Of a DNA stretch of 64,000 bases, positions 35,780 through 47,906 are shown piece by piece. Under the pieces are notes generated by a model. The model worked only from the letters and a program-made list of their open reading frames with translations, did not search any database and was not told where the DNA came from. A program made the translations under genes and the position numbers. Location of the stretch: the NCBI GenBank assembly GCA_009760855.2, contig WPIO01000011.1, forward strand, positions 7,962,001-8,026,000, in the 5' to 3' direction. Position 1 is the first letter of the stretch. Every line of letters begins with the position of its first letter. The stretch comes from Cristatella mucedo (taxonomy: Eukaryota; Bryozoa; Phylactolaemata; Cristatellidae).

Positions 35780-36295
35780 GTTTTATATTACCTCCGAGGA
35801 CGGCTTTTATTTAAGGAGGAAACGAAACAGCTGCGCCAGCTGAACAAGATAAATTACGATTGATAACATGTGAATACGCCATCATCTGCGGACGAGGCAG
35901 CAGAGAAGCCGGTGCCGTGAGATAGGCAAGCAGCTTGGATTCCGTATACGGCATCGCCATTGGAGCTGATTTGAGCTCTAGGCCGGAGAGCTGTTGGTGT
36001 ACGCCGCGGCCTCTCTCGAACGCCTGTAGCTGCCCGCCGCTGCTATATAGACTTATCGACTCTGTGGCTACGGACTGGCTACGTCAGGATGTGAGAGCTG
36101 TTCATCCTTGCCGCGCTCCTGCTACTGTCGGCGTACTGCGTGCATTGCTGCAACATCTACTAGTAGCCATATGCGCTACAAGATTCAGGCGTAAACGCTA
36201 TTCGTCGGGTAGCAGCTGACACTAGCATCGTTGCGAGCGCTGTGCTTGCAGCAGCCTAGTTCGGACCGGACTTGGAAGCCACGCAGCTCGTTTGT
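35780..36295 (+). mobile_element. Probable Gypsy LTR (3' copy)
   Basis: Collinear with the split LTR at 29.8-30.85 kb: GCTGCGCCAGCTGAACAAG, CATTGGAGCTGATTTGAGCT, TACGGACTGGCTACG, GATTCAGGCGTAAACGCTAT and GGACCGGACTTGGAAGCC. The copies are clearly diverged, so the insertion is old. Further gag-like plus-strand coding seems to follow at 36.3-36.9 kb, so it might instead be the 5' LTR of another relic. Confidence 0.6.
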
Positions 36296-36613
36296 AACAA
36301 TATTGACTTACGGCCGACATCGCCCCTTATGCCAAGCAGGCGTGGTATGAGTAGCGTATCCAAGGACGGCTCACTCACAGTCCTAGTGAAGATATCGGCG
36401 AAATACTCGAAAGTACTACGAAAAGGTTAGGCAAACGTTCACACTCTGCTTGGAGTCACCCGAAGCCGCTCTCTAATGCGGGAGGAACGTGACTTGTCGA
36501 GTAACTTTTCGTTGAGCACCCAAAAGCTCTACCGAGAGGACTTTAACTCAGAACTTGACCTTGTTGCCGAAATGAGTCTAGCTTCTTAGAGTTCAGCAAT
36601 CCTAGCGCCAATG

Positions 36614-36668
36614 CTACCAAGCAAAGATTGGAGCACCCGCATAAGACGAAGAACGCCTTACGCCAAAT
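36614..36668 (-). CDS. Candidate terminal exon of the mucin-like gene
   Basis: On the minus strand a strong polypyrimidine tract and acceptor (TTTCTTTTTTATAATACAG) precede a frame that, entered in phase 2, reads FGVRRSSSYAGAPIFAW then TAG. The transmembrane exon at 38478-38553 ends in phase 2, so the two would join to give a short basic cytoplasmic tail. Against this, the plus strand here looks like A-rich retroelement coding, which would make the polypyrimidine tract accidental. A hydrophobic frame in phase 0 is also open. Confidence 0.33.
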
Positions 36669-36669
36669 C

Positions 36670-38470
36670 TGTATTATAAAAAAGAAAATAAAAGGTTGGA
36701 AGAGGCGAAGTTTTCCGTAGAATTTTTCACGAGAGCTCCATCTCGCAGCAGCAGCAACAGCAGGGATCGGCAGTTACTCAGTTAGAAGCTGACGAATGCG
36801 GAAGGCTGTTTTCGCTCATCCACCATGACGTCAGCCCACGAGGAATCAGCCTGCTAAAGACCTGCAATACAAAGTGGACGAGCCACTGTAGTCTTGTCAC
36901 CCTAGAAACGTGTTCGGCAGCTTATAGGAGCATGCGAATTTGGTGGCTCCAGCACAGCAACCTATAATTACGCCTCACATCGCCTGCAACGCTGCTAACG
37001 CTACCTCATTCTTCCTCAAACAGGTCGTTATACAAGGCTCTTTTGTCCTCCTTCGGGCGTCGTCGGCGGTGAGCGTATTGTACCTTGTAGCCCTGTCCAG
37101 GTTGGAATGGTCCCAAGCGCCTGCAGCATGGAGAAACACTAGAATGCAACGCCAGGCCATGCATTTAAGGAATCTCTGTATGCCCAGTACGTATATGTAT
37201 ATGTATATGTATGGCCAAATGTATGTAAAGGCCATATCGAGGCTCACGCTTCCCTCGACTTACTGATCAATAGCTCTTTGAATGGGACTCGCCATCTTTG
37301 CCAGTATTTTCCTATTCCGTGCATTAAGATGCTGTCGCCAGGATACCACGTTTCTGTGATATAACAGCATTTCCAACTGATTCGAGACTTTTGGTAGCCA
37401 TCTACAGCTATGCATCCACAGACTTCTTAACCCGACTGGCTAAATCTCCGGTCTGGTTCGCTTTCGACGGCTCACGTCTGACAGTAGACACATTTTTGGA
37501 TCAGTAATTTTTGACCGGCAGCAAAGGCAACCCAAACAGACAGCAAAGGAAATGATGCAGCCACCTAAAACCCTCGACTGGAAGTGCGGCTGGAAAGTAG
37601 ATTAAGAAACTTTCTTTTCAGATAGTCGCAGGAAGCAAAGTGATTTAATCGAAAGATCGAAAGTCTGAAACTACTTTCTGTTAAGTCACTTTAATTCTCA
37701 ACAAAATACGCATCTGTTCTGCTCAGTTTTAGCAGCATCCCAGTTAACTTGCTTAACAGTTATCTTTTATTCTACGTACTCTGCCATATTCACTTGTGCA
37801 CGACTCAGTGCATGCTACTAACCAGGATTCCAAGAAAAAAGTGGTATAGAATGCCTTTTTGCGCGCTATTGCATGTCTGTCTAAGCACGATATTGGTTTG
37901 TTTTGCATACTTGTCTTAGCACGATACCATTTGCATCGTTACCCATCGGTTATTGCATCTCTAGAAGTGAGTTGTAAAGCCCCTGGATATAAATTTGGTT
38001 GTCTTAGGGTGCTACACAAGTTACTCATTATTATTATTATATTTTTTGTAGAACCAAATAACATTAGCTTGGAGCAAATTTACTATCTTCAGCATAAAAT
38101 TTGTCAGGGAAACAAGAAAGATGGCCTATTAGTGCATCCCCTAGCACGCCCAGAACGGCCGGCAAGTCAAACGTGCTCGGTCGACAACCGTCGGTCTGGC
38201 AAGGCTATCCTGCTACCCCTTGGCCAGATGCTTGGCAAAGGTCCCGCATCGCTCTATAAGCCTGCAGCAAAGTCCCAAGTGGCCATCGCGCAGCGTTGAC
38301 AGCCCAAGAGAGCAACTAACATCGCCGGACGTAAGCCGACGCGTGCATTCCGGGGATCTCACAAAAATAAGTGATTGGTGGCAAGCGATGCACAGCAACT
38401 GGCAAGTGGCAAGTGATGCGACTTAACTGCTTTAAAGAATTATCGCCGTTGGATTCAGTAATCTTGAAGT
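36670..38470. other. Probable intron with retroelement-like sequence
   Basis: The left part (36.67-37.2 kb) contains a CAG/CAA run and a broken plus-strand frame resembling retroelement coding, with a GTATAT microsatellite at about 37186-37212. The rest shows nothing recognisable. Confidence 0.35.
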
Positions 38471-38477
38471 GTCTTAC

Positions 38478-38553
38478 CTTGCCTTCATGTGCAGCACGAC
38501 GCCTATGAGAGTTGCGAGGAGTACTGCTCCGACGACTAGGCCGACTATCAAAC
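38478..38553 (-). CDS. Transmembrane exon of a mucin-like surface protein
   Basis: Minus-strand exon of 76 bases with acceptor CACGTCTTGTAG and strong donor CAAG|GTAAGAC; it enters in phase 1 and leaves in phase 2. The frame reads GLIVGLVVGAVLLATLIGVV followed by LHMKA: a 20-residue transmembrane helix with GxxxG-type spacing, then basic residues as expected for the cytoplasmic side of a type I protein. The phase-1 entry matches the donor of the Ser/Thr-rich exon ending at 41291. The other two frames give Arg-rich sequence without a domain. Confidence 0.72.
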
Positions 38554-38579
38554 CTACAAGACGTGTAATCCAAAGTGGC

Positions 38580-39800
38580 ACTTTTGTTTAAGCAAGCAAC
38601 TAGACCTTTTCAAAATCACGTTTACATCAACCATCGCTAGTCTATTCTAAGTAGAGATTTCGCAAGGTTCTCATAGGGGCTCGACAATTGTTATAAATCG
38701 TGACAACAATTCTAAGAGTTGCTAGTTTAAAAAGGAAAATTCTTCGCGAATAATTTGCGTTATTTCACCTGATATTAAAGCCACCACCAACTTACATGCT
38801 AGCGACCACGTATTGGTCAAGATGCATCGACCAAATTTTTCTCGCCATTGCTGCAATAATTGATTAAGGTTGCCACGATACTGAGAGACACTTCGAAAAA
38901 TGCAGGACTCTACATGCAGCAGAGTTATTCGTTGAATTCTGCTTGAAGCGGAGCAGCTTGCGGAAGTCAAGTTTATTAGTCAATAAGAAGTCTCGAATAA
39001 TTAAACTATTCTCAGAGAGATACTGATAAAACATCACCCGTAATTACATTATGACACTGACTGTTAGGGTAGAGTGAGAACAACTTTAGCGTTGGTTAAG
39101 AACGCAGTGTCTTTTCTGAACTAAGGAATGCCGAAATTTAAAATTTACGCAAAAAAGTAGTGCCGAGACAAGAGCAGCTTAGTTTCAGGCGCGGTATTTT
39201 TGCGTTTAAGATCATTCCAAAGACTTCTTACTTCAATTAAGAGATGGATTCATGCCCGAGGCGATAATGCAAAACTGAACGTATTTGTGGAATAAGTGGC
39301 CACAGAGCTATTGCCTACAGCTCGCAGACGAATATCTAGGTTAGTAGAGCCCGAGTCGTAGTCTGAGCGGACCGGACTGCTTAGACTGTTCAGACTGTTT
39401 GGACTTTCAGGACTGCTTGGACTGTCCGGACTGCAAAGCAAAGCCCAGAGTCTGAGTCTGAACCTCTGAGTTGGTCAGTCGAGTCTGAGTCTGCCAGTCA
39501 GTCGTAGTTACAGCTACATCATCGTGGCGGGTGACCCCCAGTGCTGGCTATTCTTCTATTCGAAGCCGAAGGGAAGCACCCTACCCCCTCGTGCTGAGCT
39601 GAACATAAGCAGAAGGGATTTGCAGAGGCAGCCAGTTTTTACGTCAGACCGATGCACCTACTGCTATTTATAGATGGGCAAGCCGCGACTTATTTAAATG
39701 ACTAGACATGAAAGTTGTATGCTCGAAACACAGAGCAGCCAGTCACTTTACTGAACATTTAAGGATAAAATCCCTACATTCCATTATGATCTTAATGATC
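38580..39800 (-). other. Intron between stalk and transmembrane exons
   Basis: No repeat family recognised apart from a 9-base tandem repeat at 39366-39435 listed separately. Confidence 0.5.
39366..39435 (-). repeat. 9-base tandem repeat, open as a Ser-Pro-rich frame
   Basis: About eight units of a 9-mer like GGACTGCTT. On the minus strand a strong acceptor (GGGCTTTGCTTTGCAG) lies just upstream, and the frame encodes SPDSPSSPESPNSLNSLSSP then runs to TGA at 39250. It sits between the stalk and transmembrane exons. It could be an alternative last exon giving a soluble form, but it enters in phase 2 and would need another donor in the stalk exon. Confidence 0.6.
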
Positions 39801-39806
39801 ATAAAT

Positions 39807-39905
39807 GTAATAACAAAAATGGTGTTTATAGATCACACCGAGAGAGCTCGATTTCTATCTAGGCCCCTTCCAACTTGATATTTGAGAGGCAATTACTAAT
39901 GTATA
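39807..39905 (-). mobile_element. Old LINE-A 3' tail
   Basis: AACACCATT-like tail region, then GAGAGAGCTCGATTTCTATC and CTAGGCCCCTT, matching the LINE-A 3' end in minus orientation. Confidence 0.6.
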
Positions 39906-40119
39906 TTCACATGTTACACGAGGTGTCATGCTTACACAAGGATGAAAAAGTACACAATTATCAAATCTACATACACGCCGTATTAGATTTCTAATAATAA
40001 CCAGAAAACATCGTTCGCCATTATAAGTTAGCACATTAATCTGTTAGATACTTTACATAGGATAAAAATGAAAGCATTTCAACTAATTAGAGGTTAGAAG
40101 CACAATTTAGGTCTTCATT

Positions 40120-40905
40120 TCTTGCAATTTGCAGACAGGGTACCTGCGCTTTTACACTTCAGGGCAATACGGCATGCTGAACTCTCTTAAGTTCTTTGCA
40201 GCATGCATTGATGGCATTCCCTACTTGGGTAGCAGATAACTTTCTCAAGTTGACTGATGATTACGCCAATTTATTTGTTGAAGGCAAACCTAGGGTTAAT
40301 CAGAAATTTATAACCCATATAATATCTCTCACTATATATACATATATATGTATATATATCCTGGATGTTACATATGCCTCAGATCAATAAGCACTCGGCT
40401 AGAATTTAAGTCCTTTTATTCTTTGGCTCCAGCGTAGCCCTCAGATCTAGTCTCCCATCAGACCAAGCATCGTACCACCCACTTTTCGAAATCAAACTGT
40501 TTATCTATACCTCGTAAAAACCTCTAGTCTTTTGGAGACCGTGCATTTAGTTCGTATGCTCCCACAGCCTGGAACTCACTCCCAACTTGTGTCACGACAT
40601 CCCCTGGTTTGACCAAATAAAAAAAACAACTTAAAAACGCATTTATTTATGACAGCACTTAGTGAGTCCCTGTGATTCGTCCTTTATGTGCTTATATGCG
40701 TGTTGCCACTGTGCATGCTGCCACTAAAACCGCACGTGCAGACCCTGTGCATGTCACCCCAACTATGTTATTCATGTTGTTTGTCAAGCGTGATACCGCT
40801 CACCATTCGATCGTGTTTTCATTGCAGCAAATGAAGTGCCTAGGAAGAGACTAGGTTCTCTGAGGGTGCTTTATCAATTGTATTTTTAGTAGTAGTAGTA
40901 GTAGT
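40120..40905 (+). mobile_element. LINE-A copy with deletion
   Basis: Plus-strand frame 40196-40390 has FPTWVADNFLKLTDDYANLF, the segment after the RT palm; the sequence then jumps through an AT-rich insertion to the extreme C-terminus and a 3' end with a TAGTAGTAGTAGTAG tail. Confidence 0.8.
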
Positions 40906-41290
40906 ATATCGCCTCAAGCGTTGGCAGGCAAATCTGTAGAATGTATGCCCCAGAGCCCCGGTATTTCACTAGATAGTTGCATCAGCTCTAAAGTCTAGTC
41001 AGTCTACTTTCAGCTACGTAGCCATACTAGAATTTGGACGTCAGCACTGTAAAATTGTGAACCTGCTTTTACAGGATTCCCGCTTAATCAGCTAGCGTTT
41101 CTGTTATCGAAAGCTTTGTAGCTAGAGAAGCGAATTGGAGCTCTCGTGGCAAGTAGCACGTGTCCACTCGCTCACTTGATGCTATGCCTCTAGCCGAGCG
41201 CCCGCAGCCCATTGGCAGACACGATTGGGAAAATGGATTTCGCCAGAGAAAACTAAAGTCATTCAAGAAGCTAGCAAACTGTGTGCGAAC

Positions 41291-41926
41291 CTGAGTCAGA
41301 ACCCTTGGCCGACTCATACTCGCGATTCTGCGCCCCAGCGGCAGTCGTCCAATCACTGCTGCTGCTGACGCGACTGGCGCCGGTTGGTGACAGCACGGTC
41401 GTCGTTCGATATCCGTCGTCCACGTAGGCGGTCGCACTGGCCTGCTTCGTCGCCACGGACTCGCGCTCTCTGCTTCCAGTAGAGTTCGCCGTCACTGGTA
41501 GCATTGCAGCCGTAGTACCATTTGAGCTAGCAACTGTGGGCGTCGGCGTCGATCCTACGGCTGCCGCCATCGCTGTCACCGTCGTCATTGTCCAGAGGTC
41601 TGACCCGTTCATTGAGGATTTCTCAGTGATATCGATCGGCCGTGAGTTGGCAGTGTCCACGATCGGCACAGCCGTTGAAGTGGCGACGGCGCTCACCGCT
41701 GCCGCCGAGGCTGTAGAGGCTGTCAGCTGATGGAGAGTCGTGCTGCCCCTCTCAGTCGCCGTCGTCTTCGTCCTTTCCGCCGACGCTGTCGTTGTGGAGG
41801 CTCCATTTGATGGAGATGAAGTTGATGCAGCGCCCTCGGCGAACGACGTGATTTGGTTGATGAATGCTGTTAGTAACTTTGCGGTCGATGCTAAAACCGC
41901 TCCGCTCTTGTCGGAAGTCGCAATTC
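41291..41926 (-). CDS. Ser/Thr/Ala-rich stalk exon of a mucin-like surface protein
   Basis: Minus-strand open frame of about 212 codons without a stop, ending at donor GACTCAG|GTTCGC in phase 1 and beginning at an acceptor CGACTGTAG in phase 1 (other in-frame AGs downstream would also serve). The product is rich in Ser, Thr and Ala, with pieces such as ASTSSPSNGASTTTASAE and STPTPTVASSNGTTAA; several N-G-[ST] or N-x-[ST] sites suggest N-glycosylation and the composition suggests heavy O-glycosylation. No globular domain is seen. Phases allow joining to the signal-peptide exon at 47831-47906 and to the transmembrane exon at 38478-38553. GC content is higher than in the surroundings. The donor is weak at position +3. 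Confidence 0.6.
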
Positions 41927-41929
41927 CTA

Positions 41930-42355
41930 CAGTCGAAAGTTATTTACCGATAATGAGCGGATCTAAGGACAAAGAGAAAATCTTGGAATGGTTAGTTACA
42001 TTAACCCATTTCGCTGCACCATCAGGCGCGATAGATGAAGCATTTCGAAAATTCTTATCCAATCTGATGGATCCGAATCGCATGGGATCCGGTGCGATCC
42101 GATTCAGGAGGATTCTCTACTATATTCTCTGGGCGTCCGGTGTGGACATAGTCAAGCCATGCAAGCTTTCACGTCCAAGCGGTAGTATTGCCGTTAATGC
42201 GCTCGGTTTTTTGTGCTTCATGTATACAGCATGCGTAAAGTGCCTAGAGAGAGATATGGCGTTCTTTTATGACGCTATGCAAACAAATTGCTTTTCATAT
42301 TATTGCTGATGTTCGTTATTTTAAATTAGGGCTGAACGCCTCTGCCGAAGGCCAC
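41930..42355. other. Intron sequence
   Basis: The plus-strand frame 41740-42309 overlaps this region but is mostly a shadow of the stalk exon. An imperfect inverted repeat of GGATCCGA-type sequence lies at about 42068-42106. Confidence 0.4.
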
Positions 42356-42357
42356 AC

Positions 42358-42532
42358 ACGTGAGCCACCCAGGGCTGGCGAGCTAGGGCGGTTGGTTTTA
42401 CGACCTCGTCCCGAGGTCGTGGGTTCGATTCCTACAGTGGGTGATTCTTTATCGCCACTGCAAACGGTGGTGACAGCCGTTAAGGCTTATCTGTCACTAT
42501 GCAAAAAGGGGCTGTTTAATCAGCTAGGATTT
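42358..42532 (+). mobile_element. SINE-B, well preserved
   Basis: GTGAGCCACCCAGGGCTGG, GACCTCGTCCCGAGGTCGTG, B box GGTTCGATTCC, body TATCGCCACTGCAAACGGTG and end TTTAATCAGCTAGGATTT. It lies in the intron between the signal-peptide and stalk exons, antisense to the gene. Confidence 0.92.
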
Positions 42533-42668
42533 ATTCTATTTGTTTTATTTACTTAAACACTCGATACATTTCAAAAATCGCCTTAAGTCTCTGTGAGGTT
42601 ATCTCGGTAGACTTCTTGTGCAATTGACAGGAAAAATTGCTTCGCTTTTTATGTAAAGAAGAAAACAG

Positions 42669-42735
42669 TCTCGATAGCTCAATTGGTAGATCACCGGTCC
42701 GCTAACTTTGGAGTGGTTCCGTGCGAGGAAAGTTT
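42669..42735 (+). other. tRNA-like relic
   Basis: GTCTCGATAGCTCAATTGG resembles the 5' acceptor and D arm of a tRNA with an A box, followed by an anticodon-arm-like stretch. No matching T arm or acceptor 3' half is convincing, so this is more likely a tRNA pseudogene or another SINE head than a working tRNA. Confidence 0.3.
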
Positions 42736-42739
42736 TTTC

Positions 42740-44630
42740 ATGCACTCAGTCACGCAGCAAACAGCCAATACAAGTTTTACACTTAGTACGATTGGTCGGT
42801 CTATTATTTTTCGAAAAAAACTCAAGGAGGGTTTTCTTTGGCTAAAAACTTCCTCTTGACCAAGAGGAAACTAATACAGAGCATTCCGAGTCGCCACTAG
42901 TCTCTGAGATGAAGCTATAAAAGACGCTGGCGACGCTGCTCAGATTCAGCGTTCGCGGTCTAAATGAGCTCCAAGAGTGCTTTCGTTATTCCTTACGTTA
43001 TTACCCTGGAAAAATTTACAGTCAAGTCTCAAGAGGTCAGCCAAAGTGGCGTCGAACCCTCGTTGCGAAACTTCGGCCTCTTCTATTTAGGATGCGCATT
43101 TTAGCCTGCTAATCTGTTGCGGGCTATGACTTCTCCAAAAAAGGCTTCGGACTTTGCCGAAATAGGAAATGGTGCATTTTCCAAGTGGGGCCGAAACACC
43201 GTTCTTGTGGTTATTCTTCCGCTGCGAGCAAAATCGGAGTCGGTCGCCAAATGTGGCTGCCGCCGTTTATTTTTAGGAGAAACTAAAAAGCGTTGTTTTC
43301 CCCGATTAAGAAGCAGCAGAGCGAGCGGTGTCCCTCATATGCAAAGCTTCCGCGTTTATGCTCCGAGCGGTCCCCAATCGAAACCAGATGGACGCTAAAA
43401 GGGCATCGAGTGCTGCACCCTGCACTCATAGCTCCATTTCCGGTAGCCGTGTGTTTTGGAGCGACTTTGCGACCTCTGCGGCTCTGTCTTGCTATATCAG
43501 AGATGCCGCACTGGTTTTGCTCCGTGGTTAAGGTGCTCGCCCCGACCAAGGTTGAGGTATTTGGTGTGATGGATTTTGTGGTTTAGGATTTAGGCTTGAT
43601 TTTTTTTAAAGTAAACACATTTTAAAACTTCGGCATATCGTGTACCGAAGCTGTAAATTACGTTTATTTATCACACCCGTAAGTGTAAACACCTGCATCC
43701 GTTGGTTCCACTTCCACGAGGCCGCCTCTGGACCTACTCAATGATTTCACCTAAATTGTTTGAATATCGTTATTTGAACCTAATTTGATCAGACCTTTCC
43801 AAACGACACCCTCACAAAACAACACGGACAAAATTGCCTGCACACAAACACACTAAATTGAAATAGCCCCGACAAAATACCATGCCCACAAAACAGCCTA
43901 AGATAAAACAGCTATGACTAAACTCCCAGAGCAATTTAAAAAATATATATTTTTACATATCTTTTGTATTTCCATTGGCTTATAACTAAGGACATTTTCC
44001 GTTACGATGATGAAAATCAATTTTTAGATATTTCATTAAAAATATGGAAAATTGAAAAATGTATTAAACTATGTTTGGTATAAAATTACAAGTAATTTAC
44101 TACTAAACCACATTTTTTCTTACTCATTGTTGTTTCCATTCGCCGCCAAATTCTTTTGATCCTTCCTGTCTATATTAACCAAGTCTAATCTTAATAAGTT
44201 TTACTCAATAAAAAAGTATCTGCACCAGTTTTATTTATTTATTAGGTATGAATTATGTATTAAGTATTTTAGGTCTTCGTTAGAATGTTCTTATCTCAAA
44301 TTTTTTACTTTACCGGGGGCCATTTCGTCGGGGTTGTTTAGTCCTTGGGTTTTTTCTGTGCAGGCAATCTCTTTGGCGTTATTTCGTCGGTGCTATTTTT
44401 CGGGGAATATTTGGTTGGAGGCTATTTTTCGGGGTTATTTTATCGGGGCTATGTTGGCGGGTCACCTCGGTACACATAAAATATTTTCGCTTTGTCAAGA
44501 ACTGAGACCACAGATATCCATTGCTGCGACTAGGTAGACGATAGATAACAATAAGAAGTAATACACAATTAGTTATATAGAGCATCCCCAGTAAAACCAC
44601 ATCTCTTTCTAAGCACTTTACATACGCTGA
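42740..44630. other. Intron or unassigned sequence
   Basis: Includes a SINE-A scrap and short frames at 43117-43586 without domains. The 44.3-44.5 kb part has repeated CGGGG[TC]TATTT-like phrases of no known meaning. Confidence 0.35.
43516..43550 (+). mobile_element. SINE-A fragment
   Basis: CGTGGTTAAGGTGCTCGCCC then CGACCAAGG, the A-box part of SINE-A only. Confidence 0.6.
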
Positions 44631-44639
44631 AACGTAAGC

Positions 44640-45190
44640 ATATCGCAGTAGCCGCATTACACCACTTCTAGCCGACCTGCACTCCTTATCGACTACAAGG
44701 ATTTGTCCCTCACCTTTACGTCCCTTCATTATCTGACTCCAGCCTAGCTATCAGAACTACACTCCAAAAAGGCTAGACACAGTACAACCCAATCCTCCAA
44801 CTCGTATTACCTAACTGTGTCTCTAGTGAATTTGAAATCCTTTAAAGACCGTTCCTTTAGTTATTGAACTCCCAAAGCCGGGAACTCACTCCCGACTGAC
44901 GTCATCCGACACTCCCTAACCTAACTGCATTGAAAAAGGAACTAAAAACGCATATTTTCCTCGCATTATTTGCAGATTTCGAATTATTTATCTTTTGAGC
45001 ACTTATGCGTGCTGCCATTGTACGTGCTACCACATCGATAGTATGCATGCTGACACTGTGCATGCTACCACTAAATAAATGGTAACACTTCCTTAACATC
45101 AAATATAGGGTTCTTTAAGAAGGTTTAAGTTTTGTTGAGAGTGCCAACGTATTTTTATGTATTATTCATATTATTTTTATTTCAACTTTT
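44640..45190 (+). mobile_element. LINE-A 3' part, diverged
   Basis: CTTCTAGCCGACCTGCACTC, then a GGGAACTCACTCCCGACTG counterpart of the WNSLPT codons, then a 3' end with poorly preserved tail near 45190. Confidence 0.65.
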
Positions 45191-45289
45191 AATAATAACG
45201 TGAGTAATTTCAGACAGTGCAAGCACGCTATGGGCAACGCCGCACTCGGATGGGAAGAAGGATGGGCGAGAACATTTGGTTATCTGCTT

Positions 45290-45865
45290 CTTTTTAATTT
45301 CGTCAAATCAGCATATGGTATGATGTCAGTTGGCAGTGAGTTTCAAGCTTTAGGAACACATTAAAAGAAGGCACTGACTGAGTCCGGGAGATTTGAAGCT
45401 TGTTCGGGGTACAAGACCAGATTCAGAAGAGTGAGTGGTGCGACAATAAAGGCCTGACAGGAAACGCATTCAGTGCTGTTTGTAGATCTTCCTGCCTTCA
45501 CAACAGGACGCCTATAGCTAGCAGTGAAAAACATTAGGCATTTTTGACGTGAAATATGCTTCTACCATGTTGCAACACTTCGCGCCAAGCGACGCTACGT
45601 CTCTATCAAGCAGCAGATCGACTTCGAGGTTCTGTCACTCAATTTAAGTCCCTTCATTCTCTTGCACCGATCTCTGGCCTCTCCGAAATATTTCCTAAAC
45701 ATGCTTCGTATTGTGCCACCAGGTCTTTCAACTCGAGTCGCTTAGCTTCGCCTCTAGCCAGGCTCATTCCTTTGGGGGACCCTACCTTCATTTCATACGC
45801 TTCCAAAGCTTTGAACTCAGTCCGACTGACGTCATCCGACACACCGCCGACTTGAAGACATTTAC
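45290..45865. mobile_element. Rearranged LINE-A pieces
   Basis: A minus-oriented piece (45290-45420, CAGTGAGTTTCAAGCTTTAG) adjoins a plus-oriented piece (45575-45865; CGACTTCGAGGTTCTGTCAC and TTTGAACTCAGTCCGACTG). The minus frame 45654-46037 is largely antisense to the latter. Confidence 0.6.
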
Positions 45866-45869
45866 AAAT

Positions 45870-47110
45870 TTGCTCATTTAAACATTCGCTCCATTCAAGT
45901 AAATTGTACTCTGCGTAATTATACCTGCTGACAATGTCGCGTGTTGTCACGAGCCAATTGACAAGCTTCCTTTCCAGAGAATTTATATCATGTAGACAGA
46001 GTTTTGATTCTCTTAATGAGCTAAACAGATGTCTCATTAAGATAAATAAAAGCGGGTCCAGATAAGAGCATATGTAGACTTAGTGGGAGGCCGAGATGTC
46101 GCGCTCCAGATATCAGTCGGCAGGGAGCGATCTCACTTTGCGAGTTATGAGCCACGTGTCGAAAACCAGAATCAGACGTTGGTAGCGAGGTCGGCAGCTG
46201 GCGGAACGACATCTCTCTGCTGAAGCAGGATGCTGGGAGGGAGGGGCTCGTTTGAAAACAAGTTGTCATAAAGAAATTTTGGCATTTGAGTCGATGAGGT
46301 AGACACTGCGGATTTTCAGCAGGCTCCCATAACGAGTCAGTCTCTTACGAAGAGGGCATTTCGGTCGATTAAAAAACCCGTTCTCGGCACAAAATATCTC
46401 TTAGCACGTATTGATCTACAGAGCAGATCGCCTAGGGCCAAGGTTAAATGTTTGTATCGATAAGTGACGACGCATTGTGGTATATTTGGATATTCATCGT
46501 CTTCTTAGATGTAAAGTCAGGTTCCCCACACCAAAATAACAGTAGCAGCCAGGTGCAAGCAAACTGCAGCTGAGCGTCGGCACACGAATGCTCGAAACCT
46601 TCGGCTGTCGATAGCATCCAAGATCCTCGTCAAACCATGCAAACAGAGTTCTAGGGGAGCGAGTTCCTAGCCACTCGCCGGCAAGCTTAGTAGGCCCTGC
46701 GAGCTTCAATTTGGCATATGCGCCATAAGAAAAAGCCGGAAGCCGAAAATCGTAACAGTGCCAAAGGTCAGGCTACCCACCACAGACCTGATTAGACCTT
46801 GAGAACTGACAAGTACTCGCTGTTAGGCTATTGGCTGGGTGTCTTATCCCCACATTAATTATGCAACCTGTCAGTTGTGTGTTCAAACAGCCCACAGCTA
46901 ACAATCAGTGGGGGGGGGCAGTCATCATAGTAACCAGGTCCATGACGACCAGAAAAGCTGGTATGGTGAGAAGCCACTGCTGAGATGGCAAAAGCATCCT
47001 TGAGCTAGATCATTTTTGTTGATCATGGACTACAACTGGCAAGAGGCCATGACCTTATCACGGCACCCAAAGGCATCACGTCCACCACTGACGTAACGAG
47101 AGACAAAGGT
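45870..47110. other. Unassigned sequence
   Basis: No repeat or domain recognised; it should be intron of the mucin-like gene on the minus strand. A run of seven G lies at about 46911. Confidence 0.4.
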
Positions 47111-47320
47111 TCACACTTAAGGGTTGCTGCTCGTCCACCACTTCCCACCGGACAGATCAAAGTATTACGGATCCGGAAGTAGCAACTTGCCTTGCCACAG
47201 CAGCTTGCCCAGACATAAGAAAAAAGCCCAACCTTGTGGCATGACCACTGGTCTCGCTACAGTCTCTGCAACTAGACTTTTTAACTTTCTCTCCCTCTTT
47301 GTCCGTCCCTTTCTCCATCT

Positions 47321-47430
<110 letters not shown>

Positions 47431-47830
47431 CCGTATCTCTGTGCCTCCCTCTGTTTCTCTGTCTCTCTGTTTCTCTGTTTCTCTGTCACTCTGCCTTTCT
47501 GTCTCTTTCGCTTTTCTGTCTGTCTCTGTTGTGAGACCTACTAAGTGCACTTCCGCAATCTCAGCAGCGTCAGTCTCCAGAACCCAGCCTTGGTACCCAA
47601 TGTTCTCGTGGGGCTCTGGTCAGTGGTCGGGCAGCGAAGCGATGCGCTTATAGGCGTCGGCGAACATTTGTCTGCAAAACCAATGCCCGAATCACGTCGG
47701 TAGACTATTTGGAAACCTTTGGAGTTGCTGCTCAGACCCATTTCGTCATCAGAGCTAGCCTTGCATGCTAGAACTTGGGGGAAGCACCCACGAATGCAAA
47801 GTTGTATAACTGTAGCAAAGCATCACGTAC

Positions 47831-47906
47831 CTTCTGCTGAGGCTCCGCAGACTAGCGAAAGCATGAGCAATAGAGCGCCTACGGTGAACGACATCTCTGA
47901 TCCCAT
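47831..47906 (-). CDS. Signal-peptide exon of a mucin-like surface protein
   Basis: Minus-strand ATG at 47906 (context ATAATGG, with A at -3 and G at +4); a second ATG at 47894. The frame reads MGSEMSFTVGALLLMLSLVC, then GASAEG, a clear signal peptide with a Leu-rich core and an A-x-A cleavage site. It ends at an excellent donor, GAAG|GTACGT, in phase 1. That phase fits the stalk exon starting at 41926. The frame is open upstream, so the start is chosen from the ATG context and the position of the hydrophobic core. No TATA box was seen upstream. Confidence 0.65.

Noticed and set aside
41740-42309. 189-codon plus-strand open frame
   Set aside because: Its first part is antisense to the Ser/Thr-rich minus-strand exon, and the rest shows no domain or conserved pattern.
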